Source: Homarus americanus (lineage: Eukaryota > Arthropoda > Malacostraca > Decapoda > Nephropidae). From it: a stretch of 64,000 bases of DNA. This document shows, in pieces, positions 27,701 through 37,700 of this stretch. The stretch's first letter is position 1; every line of letters begins with the position of its first letter. The position numbers and the translations under genes are program-made. The notes beneath the pieces are model-generated. The model had not been told where the DNA came from and did not search any database. It saw nothing but the letters and a program-made list of their open reading frames with translations. The stretch spans positions 156,001 to 220,000 of the forward strand of contig NW_024727827.1 in NCBI RefSeq assembly GCF_018991925.1. The letters are read 5' to 3'.

Positions 27701-28348
27701 TGTATTTCTACATGCCCCTTGTTATCCTCATACTGTTGTCGGCCGTGTTCCTACTCGCTGCCGTAGAAGCCATCTACATCTTGATTATCCGTTCTCAATA
27801 CCTAAAGGCGAGTTAGTTTGTGTTTGTTTGAGTTAGTTTGTGTTTGTTTGAGTTAGTTTGTGTTTGTCTGAGTTAGTTTGTTGTATTTGTTTGAGTTAGT
27901 TTCTAGTGTTTGTGTAAGTGTAATAATAATTTTTTCCGGGAATGCAGAAAACAGTAAATCCTTGTTACTCGCAGGGGTAACACTAACCTAAACCTACCCT
28001 ACCCTACCCTAACCTGACCTAACCTAACCTAACCTAACCAAACCTAACCTAACCTAACCTAACCTAACCTAACCTAACCTAACCTATAGATATCATTTCA
28101 AGTTATTTACATCACAATTACCAAAGGGGTTTTTTTTTTTATTAATTTTAAGATATATGAAAACGTAGAGGAAATATATTATAGAATGCTTAGGCTGTTT
28201 AGATAATGTTAAAGTGATTAGTTATCTACACCGTGATGTATTCCTCTGATGTAGATTATTTTAACCTCTCTCTCTCTCTCTCTTACAGATGAGACAAGCT
28301 CAGTCTGATGTTCATGTGATCCTGGAGGAAGAATCTGCTGATTTATAG
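21723..28348 (+). CDS. LAPTM4-like four-helix lysosomal/endosomal membrane protein
   Basis: Exons: 21723-21800, 22053-22191, 25936-26018, 27613-27807 and 28289-28348, giving 184 residues. The N-terminus (PERCCGSSLRTGSLVVG) matches the CC-x-RTG pattern of LAPTM4/DUF7027 proteins. Four hydrophobic segments follow: residues ~18-45, ~73-98 (VYFAVALLLAESIQVIACSM), ~108-130 and ~133-158. The order and the C-S-M-L-I-Y-G motif agree with LAPTM4A. Members act in late endosomes/lysosomes in transporter and lipid traffic (family knowledge). The C-terminus lacks the PY motifs of vertebrate LAPTM4. The last intron would use a GC donor (AAG|GCGAGT at 27808) with a strong polypyrimidine-AG acceptor. If it is retained, the protein ends after two more codons at 27816. 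The start lies just after a possible acceptor at 21712, so a 5' UTR intron is likely. Confidence 0.82.
22548..23185. mobile_element. Non-autonomous Tigger element in LAPTM4-like intron 2
   Basis: Ends read CAGTAGTACCCCGCTTAACG and, inverted, CAGTATTGCCCCGCCTAACG, with TA on both sides. Subterminal copies of CGCGTTAAGTG occur at both ends. On the minus strand, around 22990-22850, fragments reading SDSDNYSEDMDLYGL and FEGFDKEALQAS resemble an acidic transposase C-terminus, suggesting an internal-deletion derivative of a full Tigger. Just outside it, 22524-22557 forms a short inverted repeat (GGGTACTACTGTA against TACAGTAGTACCC), suggesting an older element end abuts it. Confidence 0.8.
23190..25935. 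other. Rest of LAPTM4-like intron 2
   Basis: AT-rich intron sequence. A piece at 24400-24466 with TTCCGGCACCCTTGG and GCCGGATTATCCG looks like a decayed MITE fragment. A CA run lies at 25040-25070. No exon-like frame was recognised. Confidence 0.5.
26111..26276. repeat. 50-bp minisatellite in LAPTM4-like intron 3
   Basis: Three full copies and one partial copy of a 50-bp unit that begins GTACAGTCCCCTTCACTAGT. Divergence is one or two bases per unit. Confidence 0.95.
26320..26870 (+). pseudogene. LINE ORF2 fragment in LAPTM4-like intron 3
   Basis: Frames read AKAASRKLGMLYRCHSYFTP, then YKGFIVPNLEYCSHIWGGS, then (after a stop and frame changes) ARNTRLAHGAHLLSVAVG and DKLWNALPSSV. These are post-RT blocks of a jockey/RTE-like ORF2, in the same orientation as the host gene. 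The copy is truncated and inactive. Confidence 0.8.
27983..28086. repeat. Interstitial (CCTAA)n tract
   Basis: About eighteen near-perfect copies of the arthropod telomeric pentamer (as CCTAA) lie inside the last intron of the LAPTM4-like gene. Confidence 0.95.
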
Positions 28349-28619
28349 GAGGTGATGGTGTGTTACAGTGACATATTGTTATGGTGTGTTATAGTGACAT
28401 ATTATGGTGTTATAGTGACATATTGTTATAGTGACATTGTTATGGTGTGTTATAGTGACATATTGTGTGTATCATACTATATTACCATATATTCTAACAC
28501 TTCTATAGATCTTGCTATATTGTCATAATAGTGTAAATAACCCCTTAGAGACAACCCCCTCATGGTAGGGTTCAGAAAGATAAACATCAGCCACACTGAC
28601 ACCCACTTCTCACACAGTA

Positions 28620-28835
28620 GAGAGAGATTGGTAGAGCATTACTGAGAGAGCATGTCTCTAATGCTCCCTGGACGTGAGTTTATACCTCCAGCGGTGGCAC
28701 AGTGTTTCCTGCAGTGGCGCTTGTCTGCCTCGGTATGCAGTCGGGCTAACTCGAAGGTATTGACACCTTCTCGTGTGGTGCTCCACCAAGCGTTACGGTG
28801 CGCAGTAATCGTCTCCCCCGGCAATCAAAGATGAG
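28620..28835 (+). mobile_element. Possible tRNA-derived SINE fragment
   Basis: TTGGTAGAGCAT resembles an A box, and GAGTTTATACCTCC some 40 bp later resembles a decayed B box. GC-rich, non-repetitive body sequence follows. Only this one copy is in the window, so the family assignment is weak. Open frames on both strands here are not considered genes. Confidence 0.35.
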
Positions 28836-28839
28836 TCCT

Positions 28840-29170
28840 AGCACCCACACACAGCCCCTAGCAGCCACACAGCCCCTAGCAGCCACACACAGCCCCTAGC
28901 ACCCACACAGCAGCCCCTAGCAGCCACACACAGCCCCTAGCACCCACACACAGCCCCTAGCAGCCACACAGCAGCCACAGCCCCTAGCAGCACACACAGC
29001 CAGCCACACATAGCAGCACCCCACACACAGCCCCTAGCAGCCACACACAGCCCCTAGCAGCCACACACAGCCCCTAGCACCCCACACACAGCCCCTAGCA
29101 GCCACACAGCCCCTAGCACCCACACACAGCCCCTAGCACCCACACACAGCTCCTAGCAGTCACACACAGT
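28840..29170. repeat. AGCCCCTAGCAGCCACACAC minisatellite
   Basis: About sixteen copies of a 17-20 bp unit, alternating CAGCCACACA and CACCCACACA variants, lie directly downstream of the LAPTM4-like gene. Confidence 0.95.
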
Positions 29171-29344
29171 CTCATAGTGAGGGCTTGACAGGACGTGTGG
29201 GGACTGAAAGGGTCTAGAGGTACTGAAGACTGTCTTAAAGTCTGCACGTTATGACAGCACATACAGACAATACACGCACGTACACACACACACACAATAC
29301 AGAGACACAGGCACACAAACACACACACACACAGACAGAGAGAT

Positions 29345-29720
29345 ACACCACCTGTCAAACAAGCACTAGAACAATTTTACCTTCCTCATTGGTGTTCTCT
29401 CTCCTCAGTATAACATCATCAAGGAGATCAAGACTTACACCACCTGTCAAACAAGCACTAGAACAATTTTACCTTCCTCATTGGTGTTCTCTCTCTCCTC
29501 AGTATAACATCATCAAGGAGATCAAGACTTACACCACCTGTCAAACAAGCACTAGAACAATTTTACCTTCCTCATTGGTGTTCTCTCTCTCCTCAGTATA
29601 ACATCATCAAGGAGATCAAGACTTACACCACCTGTCAAACAAGCACTAGAACAATTTTACCTTCCTCATTGGTGTTCTCTCTCTCCTCAGTATAACATCA
29701 TCAAGGAGATCAAGACTCGG
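29345..29720. repeat. 92-94-bp tandem array, each unit with an acceptor-like site
   Basis: Four copies, starting at about 29345, 29437, 29531 and 29625. Each carries TTCTCTCTCCTCAG followed by TATAACATCATCAAGGAGAT. The CT-tract plus AG looks like a splice acceptor in every unit. After the last unit the sequence becomes unique (CGGATCTATCTTACAGC). It could be a multiplied 3' intron/exon border of an unrecognised transcript. Confidence 0.85.
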
Positions 29721-29860
29721 ATCTATCTTACAGCTGCCTCCTTTGGTCATCTGTGGTTTAGGTTAAGCTAAGGTTAGGTTAAGTTAAGTTACAACTATAG
29801 TTTCTGTTTACGAAGCTTCTCTGTATTTCCTTCATCTTATTTGGTTGTGTGTTGTGGGTA

Positions 29861-30081
29861 CAGTAATATCTCCGTTACACAGAATCCCTCAAGCTCAGAA
29901 TTCTCCGATGGCCGGAATTAAAACTTTCTCGGAAAATCTCCCCCAAAGCCGGAATTATCCAGAAAATTCCGGAGATGGGGGATATTTTTCCGGGGATGGG
30001 GATAGTCTCCTTGTTATCCGGAAGTCTATAGTTCCTGGAAGTGTTGTGGACCATTTGTTCCGAGTAACAGAGACATTACTG
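29861..30081. mobile_element. pogo/Tigger-type MITE, copy 2
   Basis: Ends are CAGTAATATCTCCGTTAC and, inverted, CAGTAATGTCTCTGTTAC, flanked by TA. The interior has the same TTCCGG/CCGGAA hairpin arms as the copy at 21114-21410. Confidence 0.85.
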
Positions 30082-30082
30082 T

Positions 30083-30256
30083 ATGTGTGTAGCATTGTTT
30101 TGTGTGTGTGTAGCACTGTTGTGTGTGTATGTATGTGTAGCACTGTTGTGTGTGTATGTATGTGTAGCACTGTTGTGTGTGTGTATGTATGTGTAGCACT
30201 GTTGTGTGTGTATGTATGTGTAGCACTGTTGTGTGTGTATGTATGTATGTGTAAAC
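30083..30256. repeat. 27-bp minisatellite (TGTGTAGCACTGTTGTGTGT)
   Basis: Six or seven units containing GTAGCACTGTTGTG followed by TATG repeats begin immediately after the MITE. A short AATAAA-containing stretch follows at ~30274. Confidence 0.9.
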
Positions 30257-31000
30257 CAACAGGGAGTAAGAGATAATAAATAAACACATCATAGTGAGCC
30301 TTTTATTGCAAAAAATTGTGGTATGTTTACATTATCTCTCGTCTCAGTAAGGCATCAGTCAACAACCATTACCTGCCACTCTTGATGACTACACCATCTC
30401 ATAGTGCCAGTGTCAGCCGCCGGTGTAATATGCATCAATCATTCTCTATAACACCAGGTGGATGACACTGGCTCTACCACACTAGCTCTACCACACTGGC
30501 TAGTTCTCAATATTAACACGATAAGATTCTACCAAAGTCAGGAAGAATCTACTTGTAAATATAAGTACATAACTCCTATTAAGTACAAGTAAAAAACACA
30601 AACACTTATGGTATTGAAATATAAGTGATGAATTCTGCTCTAAAAATACTTTACAATTTACAGCCCCAATATTTACAATAATGTTCTATAAAGAAATATG
30701 GAAGATAAACTGATCAATAATGTGGATTTTTATTTATTTTTGATCGATCACTCAGCGGAGAAATTTTGTTTTGATTATCGATTATTACTAAAAGTGCCAC
30801 GTCACCGATCACACTTAACTTTTCATTATTTAATGGACGTAAAAAATATAACTTTTTTTTTGTACCAATGGCTGGGACGTAGAGATCTAACTCATCCCAT
30901 TATTTTGTCTTGTTCCGGAACTTAGGGCGATAAAGTCATCCCACAATGCAATAAGACGACTTTAGAAACCTGAACTTGTTTATGATACGCTTACAACATA

Positions 31001-31357
31001 CAGTAAACTCTTGCTATTTGTGGGTTAGCTATTCGGGATTTGGGGTGGGTAGATGGTGGTGGCTAGCTTACGAGTCGCCCCCACTGCATCACCCTCTTCC
31101 AACAGTGACCCTGATGATCGCCCTAACCTAACCTAACCAGATGTCTCAACCTAACATACTGTACATCACTCCATCATGCTCCAGGCTTCAACATACAAAG
31201 GAGAGTTATTATTGGCGACTTTTAAGTATTTCCCATACACAATATACGTATATAGTAATGCACGGAGGTAGTACGAGTCTCTATTCGCGGTTTTTTGCCA
31301 ATTCGTCGCCATTTCTTGGTACTTAAAACCCCCCACGAATAGCAAGGGGGTCTACTG
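31001..31357. mobile_element. pogo-like MITE, second family
   Basis: The left end CAGTAAACTCTTGCTATTTG and the inverted right end CAGTAGACCCCCTTGCTATT match over most positions and are TA-flanked. The subterminal CGAATAG/CTATTCG motif is shared. A short CCTAA run lies inside. No transposase was seen. Confidence 0.75.
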
Positions 31358-34005
31358 TACGTTTTTAAATATGGGTCACGTACTGAAGACGCCATAGTTC
31401 ACATTTATCCGGCATAGAACTTTCGAGTTGGATATTTATATATTTTTTACAGGTCCCTGACTGAGTAGAGTAAGAAGGAAAAGTTTCCCAGATGAATCAA
31501 AAAGTTCCCACGGTTCCTTACGAGCGGCCACTTTTTGAGACCTCTGTATTTGGCCAACATGTTATAATATATCATACAATTATTGTACTGTACATTATTT
31601 TTGTGTAGTGGATTAGACGGGGGTTAAAACTCAACAGTATTTTAAAGTAGAGAAAAAAAATACAATTTCTTTAATTGATGTTCGTGTGAAGTCCTCATGT
31701 ATTTCATATCTTTTTCAATGTCAATTTTAGATCGTTCAGGACATCACTAATACACAAGTAATTCATAAACAAATCATAACAAGTATTTAGATATTTGTAA
31801 GTGAAAATATCAAACACTAAAAAAGTTAAAAAAGTAAATTGCCATTGTCAGTATTAAAATATGGCTACAGGGGAATGTGTTGTATGGCCGCCCATCAGTC
31901 CAAACACGTCAGACATCATTAAAAAAAAATCCTACAAAAACACATATATAAAACACTGTACATTGAACAGGAAAACTAAAAATACATACAGACAGACAGA
32001 GGGTTTTCTACAATACCACTGTCAGTGAAATTAAAAACAAAAGTCTTGTGTCCTTAAAAAAAAAAAAGCTCAAAGCTACCAGGAATTTCTTACATGGAAA
32101 TATTAAGCTAACTGACAGCTATATTTACGCACTTGAGAGTATTGCACGGGCTGTCGACGTTGACTTTTCTAAGGGGATAATATTTGTGCATATCCGACAG
32201 ACCAAGCACAGGAGCTGGAATGGGTGAATGGAAGAAATGATTTGTACTTTATACCACAGTGTCACCTCGACAGTAAACAAATAGACGGATGGACGTACGG
32301 AGTAGTGCCGTTTAACGATTCATTCAACCTAAAAGACGGATTCCGACAATAATCTATCGAGCGGATGAAGAAAACAGGGCGTCAATAACCTAATCACTGA
32401 AATTATACGATCAAAAATTTAAACTTGTATCCAAATAAAAACATTCAAACGTATAAACAAGTCAAAAGTCTCATTCAGCACAGACTTATTTAAAAAGATT
32501 TGTGAAGAAATTATCAAATGACATTTTTTAAAGACCCATTCCTCTAGTTCATCAATTAAACTATTATTTTCCAGGGGGGATGGGGGGGGATATAATTTTA
32601 AAAATGGCAACTACTTGGTCTGCCTAAGAAGAAGACGGCAGATTAGAGATATATATATACACACGGAGTATAGGGAACTTTTGGCACCATGAACACTTAC
32701 GAATGCTGTTGATTTTTTTTTTTTTTTAGCATTTCCGGAAACACGTTATTATTATTTATTTTTATTTCAAGGTGACCGGGAATAAACTTGGCAACAAAGA
32801 GCAGTTCGATACTATACATATTTATTTATACACGGAAACCCAACGACCGTTACACTCGAGAGAGCAATTCAATAACATCGTTTAACTATACAGTACTTAC
32901 CAACGGATGAGTTGCTTGTATGCCGTTTCCACACCGCACTGAGGCTGACTTAATGCTGATCGCGCATTTTTACAAGACGTTTGGGCAATCCTGACGTTGG
33001 GAGGCAAGACTGTGCCCTGGGACTAACCTAACCTAAGCCAACCTGACCAATAACACCATGTGGGAAAAGTCAATTTGCCACGTTACGATCGTTAAGACGC
33101 AGAGATGGACGTTTACGTAGCGATGATTAACCTCGAGAATAAATTGGTTAAATGCTGTGTTGTGGGTGTTTGAGTATGCTTAATCATTTGCCAGAGTACA
33201 TGGCCATGATTACTCGGAATAAACCCGGCCATAACTACCATTAATCGCAACGAAGTCATTTAACTCGTCAACGACTATCTCCCGTGATAAATACGAACCA
33301 ATAACCTCGGCCAAGACCGTTTAAGGTCACACGGTGGTTCTCGCTGGGTCACTACCTGTACAACAAGGTCAACGGCTGTTAATATCATCATCATCACTAA
33401 TTACAAGCTTCTCCCCCCCCCCCTCCCCATGAGTTATATTCACCCAAAAGGCTTTTTCTATTAATTCTATTGCAACACTAGCAACAAAATAGCCAAGACT
33501 ATATATAAAATCACAGAAATAACGGCGAGCCATTTTGGAGCTCTGAGACGTGGACTAGAGCCATTTTGGAGCTCTGAGACGTGGACTAGTCACAGTCCGG
33601 TCGAGTCCGCAGTCCACTCAAGACGTCGGGTTAGAGATGCGGTGTTGAACGACCATCGTTTACATGTATAGTTATGAAATTGGCATTGTTATATATCACA
33701 TAGTTAGGAGTGGACACATAGTTAGAAGTGAACACATCGTTAGAAGTGGGTTAGGAGTGGAATAATAACCTGTTGTATTATTGTCTTGAGGGAGTTTAGT
33801 CATGATGGTTTGTTCTCCACACCAGAATGATTGTTTTGTTTTTTGTTTTGTTTTGCACTGTATTGACACTATCGTTTTGGCAAGGACTTTTCCGAATGTC
33901 ACCCGCCCCCCCCCCCAACACACACCCACACTCTTTAAGGATCCTTCGTCCTCGTTACCCCGTTCTGAATATCCGTTACGACACGAGTCTATATTCTCAT
34001 CGCAC
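31358..34005. other. Spacer or distal 3' region of EGFR
   Basis: Less repetitive, AT-rich sequence without recognisable coding content. It includes a 32-bp direct duplication (GCCATTTTGGAGCTCTGAGA, 33530-33590). Part of it could be a long 3' UTR of the minus-strand EGFR gene. That is inference only. Confidence 0.4.
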
Positions 34006-34011
34006 TTTATT
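34006..34011 (-). terminator. Candidate polyadenylation signal of EGFR
   Basis: AATAAA on the minus strand, 158 bp beyond the EGFR stop codon. A distal site further left cannot be excluded. Confidence 0.45.
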
Positions 34012-34168
34012 ACCGGCACTTGGGAAGGGGTAAGAGGAATACAGAACGCACACTTTGATAAGTCCGGGGGGATGGGTAATTCACGCACTCTAACTCGCTA
34101 GACTGACTCCTTAGTGTGTGATGAAGTTCACCTTAGGGGTCAGAACGGGCGAGTTAATATCTCGACAC

Positions 34169-34521
34169 TCAGACCGTAGTTTCACTCCGCGCCACCAGGG
34201 CATGGGGCGAATGAGGCGACAGTTCGTTGTAGTATTCGTGTGGTAAGTCCTGTGCCGGGTGCTGCTGCTGGTGGTGCGGGAGGCCGTTACTGCTGACGCT
34301 GCTGTGACCGCTGCTGCCCCCGCCGTAGCTGTTGAAGCGTCCAGACTCCAGCACGGGGACCCCAACCGTCTGCTGGGGATGGATGCGTCTCCCGGCGTAC
34401 ATCTGTGCCCGGGCGTTCATCATGTGGTATTCCGGGTTGTCCATGCCTACCCACTGCTGCCCGATGGTACCATTGGAGCCCTTGAATCCGCACGGCTGGT
34501 TGTGGTCGTGTCTGCGTCCGT
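34169..34521 (-). CDS. Egfr: EGFR exon 12: end of tail
   Basis: Contains [19 protein letters not shown] (NPXY-type Shc docking site), a Gly/Ser/His/Gln-rich linker and [12 protein letters not shown]. The stop TGA is at 34171-34169. Confidence 0.92.
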
Positions 34522-34673
34522 CTGGAATAATTATTTAACATTATACGCCGTCCTATTTATTTACAAGATTCGTTTTATGTTGGGAAGTTACCAGGTACTA
34601 TACATTAATATTATACATTATTATGATATATAAATGATGATGAGAATAACACTAATAATAATGATAATAATGA

Positions 34674-34707
<34 letters not shown>

Positions 34708-37700
34708 GCCACTTAACATACCAGGAGCATCAGGCATAAGGTCCATATAGTGTTGGTGTGAGGGGCCAATAGTAGCCAGACCAGAAGACTGTGGTGAAGG
34801 CATCAAATAGTCGTCCTCATCAACGGGTAGATCGAGCCTCAGATCACCGACCCAACCGTAACCGGGCGTTGACGCAGGTGGACTGTGACCGTTAAAACAG
34901 TCGTCATCGCCAACATCTGTAACGAGGGTCAGCAATTAGGGGTGTTACCATCTAAGAGTGTGACCAATCAGGAGTGTTAATACAATATCATGTTTTTATA
35001 GTCTTGTAAACAACAAATAATTAACAATAATAATCAACATTAATAATCATCAATAAAATAATGCGGCTGATGGTGATAATGCAGCTGGTGGTGATAATGC
35101 AGCTGGTGGTGATAATGCATAGAACACTAAGTTATGTAGTGTAAGAGAATATTAAGCTATGTGGTGTAAGAGAGAACATTATGTGGTGCAATGAAAAACA
35201 AAAGTAGGGGACTCCAAAATGCACACAATACAGACCTTTACCGAGCATCTTAAGAGGGTCAGAGCAGTACCGGGAGGTGAGCGAGTCGCCCCTCGGCCTC
35301 TGTCCCGGGGATCCCACGGCCCCGGCCTCCAGATGAGCATACTTCCTCTCCCTCTGTAGGTTGTGGCGGTTCTGGGGCGACTCCGCCCTTCCGGAGATGT
35401 ATTCGGCTCCGGTACCTATAGCGTACCCGGCGGTTTTCTTGACCGGGGTGGTGGGATCGGACGTTGAGGTCGAGGAAGTGGTGGTTGTTGCGGTTAGGCC
35501 GATGCTGCCTCCGCTGTATTTGGGCTGGAGGTATTCCTCGGCGGCCATGACGATGCCTTCGCCCTCGATGGCCGACGAGAGGGAACGAATCAGCTCCCTC
35601 TCGTCCTGGGGGGTGTAAGATGGGAGGCGCATCAGCTTATCGCCCGGGATGACCAGGAAACGTCCCGGGTCTCGGGCCATTTTGGCGAACTCCTCGGCCA
35701 GCTCGCGAAAACTCGGCCGGCTCTCGGCGTCCAGCATCCAACAGCGGATCATGAGCATGTAGACGTCGATGGTACAGATGGCCGGCTGGGGTAGACGTTC
35801 ACCTTTCTCTAACAGGTCCGGGACTTCTCTGGCCGGGATGTCCTCATAAGGCCGTCCGCCATATGCCAAGATTTCCCACACTGTCACCCCTAGACGCAAA
35901 AGTAAAATCAGTCATTAATAACTATACTATATAAGATCACCTTTAGACAGACTTATCTTTAAATAAACCTTAGTAATGTTATCTTAATATATCGTAAATG
36001 TTATCTTAATATAACTTACCAAAAGCCCAAACATCAGACTTATGGGTGAAGATCCTATGTTGTATACACTCCAAAGCCAACCACTTAATGGGCATCTTTC
36101 CTCCCGCAGCCTTGTATTCATCCTCATTGTAGTCCAAGAGTTTAGCCAAACCGAAGTCCGTGATCTTGACACAGTTGGGCGTCTGCACCAGGACATTTCT
36201 GGCTGCTAGGTCACGATGTACCAGCCTGCGGTCTTCCAGATAAGTCATCCCTCGAGCAATTTGGGTACACCAGTTTAGAAGTGGCTTGGATCCAATCTGG
36301 CAAACGGAAAAAAACATCAGGAGGTTTTTTTTTATCATGAGAAAAAAACAGATCCAAACGTAAGGAAGAATGTAAACGGTGCCTAAAAAACGTCAGAGGT
36401 TTTATTTCAAGAGATAAAAAATAGATCTAAGAGTAAGAAAGAACGTAAACGCTACAAAAAAACGTAAAATTCACCTCGAGAAAAAAACAGATCTAAACGC
36501 ACAAACAAGGAAAAACATAAACGGCACACACACAAAAGAACAAACGTCAAATTCACCAGCGGGGACCTTACCTTGTCTTTGTTATTGCGGACATAATCTA
36601 GAAGGCATCCGAGAGGCATCAGCTGCGTCACCAACATGATCTGGGTGGTCATACACACGGCCAGCAGCTGCAGAAGGTTGGGATGATCCACGGACGCCAT
36701 GATATATGCCTCCTCTAGGATCTCCTTGTTCACGTTTGTCCCGGTACCTGAGGAGGAGTGGGGGGGTACTGTGGTAACTTCTTCAGGAGGGGAGGAGTAA
36801 CTTCTTCAGGAGGGCAGGGGGAGGGGTAACTTCTTAAGGAGGGGGGGGGTTGTGTGGGGAAGGTTTGAGATATGATACTACCTGACCCCTTTTGTGTTCC
36901 TACTATTTATATGTTAACAACGACCATGAACGATCAATTACATCTTAACAACAGGTTTAGGATTACCCCCAAAAACAGACACAATTTCTCTACTGCTAAT
37001 GTATAACACAACAACAATACTATAAGATGTTAAAAAAATAAATAATTGGTTAGGTTATGTTTTAATAATTGATAAGTTATTAATTTGTTATATAAAAAAA
37101 ACTAGGAATGCTAATGAGACTTTTGAGGTAATTTTTATAAAGCTGGTGAATGTCTGGGGTTCCAAATGACACAAGAAACTATGTAAAACTCTGTAACAAT
37201 TAGAAAGGGAATTGTATTTGGTGTCTTGTGAAGTTAACACCAATATTAACTTTACACCACTGATGTCTCTTACCTTCGCGTAACACCTTTATGGCTACGG
37301 GGATCTTGACGTTCTCTCCTTCGGGCACCCAGACGCCCTTATAGACGGTACCAAAGGCGCCGTACCCGAGTATCCCGCCCTTGCGCAGTTCGGCCTCTTT
37401 CACGATCCGCAGCTTGGCCAGGTTAGGCTTGATGTTGGTCGGCTTGAGCGGCTCGTTGTCGTCGTAGGGCATCATTGTCATGGTCATCTTCAACGCCGCC
37501 TCCTTGGTCTTGTTCCGCTGCCACCACAGGTAACAGAACACGGCCAGGAAGGTACACAGGAGGAACACGCACCCCAGAGTTCCCCCCAAGATGGCCGGGA
37601 TGCTCTCGTCGTCCCTGTCGACGTCAAAATTACTCTCAGACTCCGATGTTTTTTATTTATCTCCGACAGCGACGAAATTTACCGACCGGCATAAATAAAC

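Noticed and set aside
28639..28834. Overlapping ~60-residue open frames on both strands
   Set aside because: Open in both directions with no known motif. More likely part of a SINE-like repeat.
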